Below are positions 63,657 through 64,000 of a DNA stretch of 64,000 nt, in pieces. The DNA lies in assembly GCF_900167535.1 (NCBI RefSeq), contig NZ_FUYE01000001.1, positions 372,001 to 436,000 on the forward strand. Reading direction: 5' to 3'. A program made the position numbers and the translations under genes. Each line of letters starts with the position of its first letter. Within the stretch, counting starts at the first letter, position 1. Under the pieces are notes generated by a model. The model made no database searches. It had not been told where the DNA came from and was given only the letters and a program-made list of their open reading frames with translations. Origin of the DNA: Prosthecobacter debontii. Lineage in GTDB: Bacteria > Verrucomicrobiota > Verrucomicrobiia > Verrucomicrobiales > Verrucomicrobiaceae.

Positions 63657-64000
63657 TCAGGTGCCGCGTTTGTTACCAAACAGCTCGATGTGCAGCCGCG
63701 GGCTGAGGCGGTAGCCATGACTCAGGCAGGCGGCCACCAGCAGGGAGTAACGGCTGCGCATGGCCTCCATGCTGGTGCCTTCCGGCATAAGCAGGACTTT
63801 CTCCGGTGGCACAGGGAGGCCGATGGAGTCGATGACCGTTTGCGCTTCCTGAAGATCCGCTTCGGAAGAAATCACGAATTTCAGCTGATAGTCCGGTGCA
63901 TGCTCCAACCAGGCTTTCAACACAGCGGGCTGGAGTCGGGTTTGTTCGTGGCGTTGCACCCAGGCGGCACCGGCTTTCTCGACACTGGGGGTGGAGTTGG
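63657..64000 (-). CDS. queE: 7-carboxy-7-deazaguanine synthase, C-terminal part (runs off the window)
   Basis: The C-terminal 114 codons of a radical-SAM queuosine-pathway enzyme. The segment LKFVISSEADLQEAQTVID, then PEKVLLMPEGTS, then YRLSPRLHIELFGNKRGT is the QueE end. The upstream codons at 63960-64000 stay in frame (AGAAWVQRHEQTRLQ), so the GTG at 63959 is not the start and the gene continues past the window edge. The cluster-binding Cys are outside the view. It makes a precursor of 7-deazaguanine for tRNA queuosine. Confidence 0.9.
   Translation of the reverse strand, partial: NSTPSVEKAGAAWVQRHEQTRLQPAVLKAWLEHAPDYQLKFVISSEADLQEAQTVIDSIGLPVPPEKVLLMPEGTSMEAMRSRYSLLVAACLSHGYRLSPRLHIELFGNKRGT

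Overview
The window looks like chromosome from a member of the Verrucomicrobiota, probably close to Prosthecobacter (inferred from gene content, not from a marker-gene comparison). Signs are a PVC-type dehydrogenase fused to cytochrome c, a secreted sulfatase and esterase, a DUF1080-like laminin-fold protein, delta-60-repeat and Ig-repeat secreted proteins, an RHS gene, and moderately GC-rich housekeeping genes with AT-rich accessory DNA between them.

Layout. 1-10.5 kb: core metabolism (asd partial, acs, murA, prmC, thiH, thiS) mixed with secreted proteins. 10.5-24.8 kb: secreted or envelope proteins (beta-propeller proteins, sulfatase, esterase, SGNH hydrolase), an RND efflux pair and a DHDPS-family aldolase/lyase. 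gpmI (24.9-26.4 kb) ends the conserved left flank.

26.5-39.8 kb is an accessory island. It starts with an IS5-type transposase remnant and a 12-bp tandem repeat, continues with a 5'-truncated RHS gene carrying an AT-rich C-terminal toxin candidate and an overlapping immunity candidate, and ends at a tRNA-Arg(TCT). Its centre (32.4-39.1 kb) is the most interesting part. It holds an APS-kinase-like protein, a JmjC plus prolyl-4-hydroxylase double dioxygenase, a GT60 (Skp1-type hydroxyproline GlcNAc-transferase family) glycosyltransferase, a PAPS-dependent sulfotransferase, a GT29 (sialyltransferase-like) gene fused to an unknown domain, and a convergent O-fucosyltransferase-like gene. I read this as a candidate hydroxylation, glycosylation and sulfation system for a protein or peptide. 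The last two genes are each broken by a single lesion (an in-frame TGA; a T-run one base short).

39.8-53.7 kb: HupE/UreJ, radC, pabA/trpG, then a run of very small membrane and lipoprotein genes of stress-associated families (DUF883, lmo0937, entericidin, DUF3096), an AI-2E-type permease with an extra domain, a zincin, and three successive signalling genes (hybrid kinase, receiver-kinase, NtrC-type sigma-54 activator). 53.7-64 kb: a large Ig-repeat secreted protein, a beta-lactamase-fold hydrolase, a TPR protein, DUF2256, a SulP transporter whose STAS domain is out of frame, holA, a CBS/CorC membrane protein and a partial queE.

I corrected several start sites and added small genes. Two copies of one intergenic repeat family (about 135 bp, opposite orientation) and eight hairpins read as terminators or possible terminators are also recorded.
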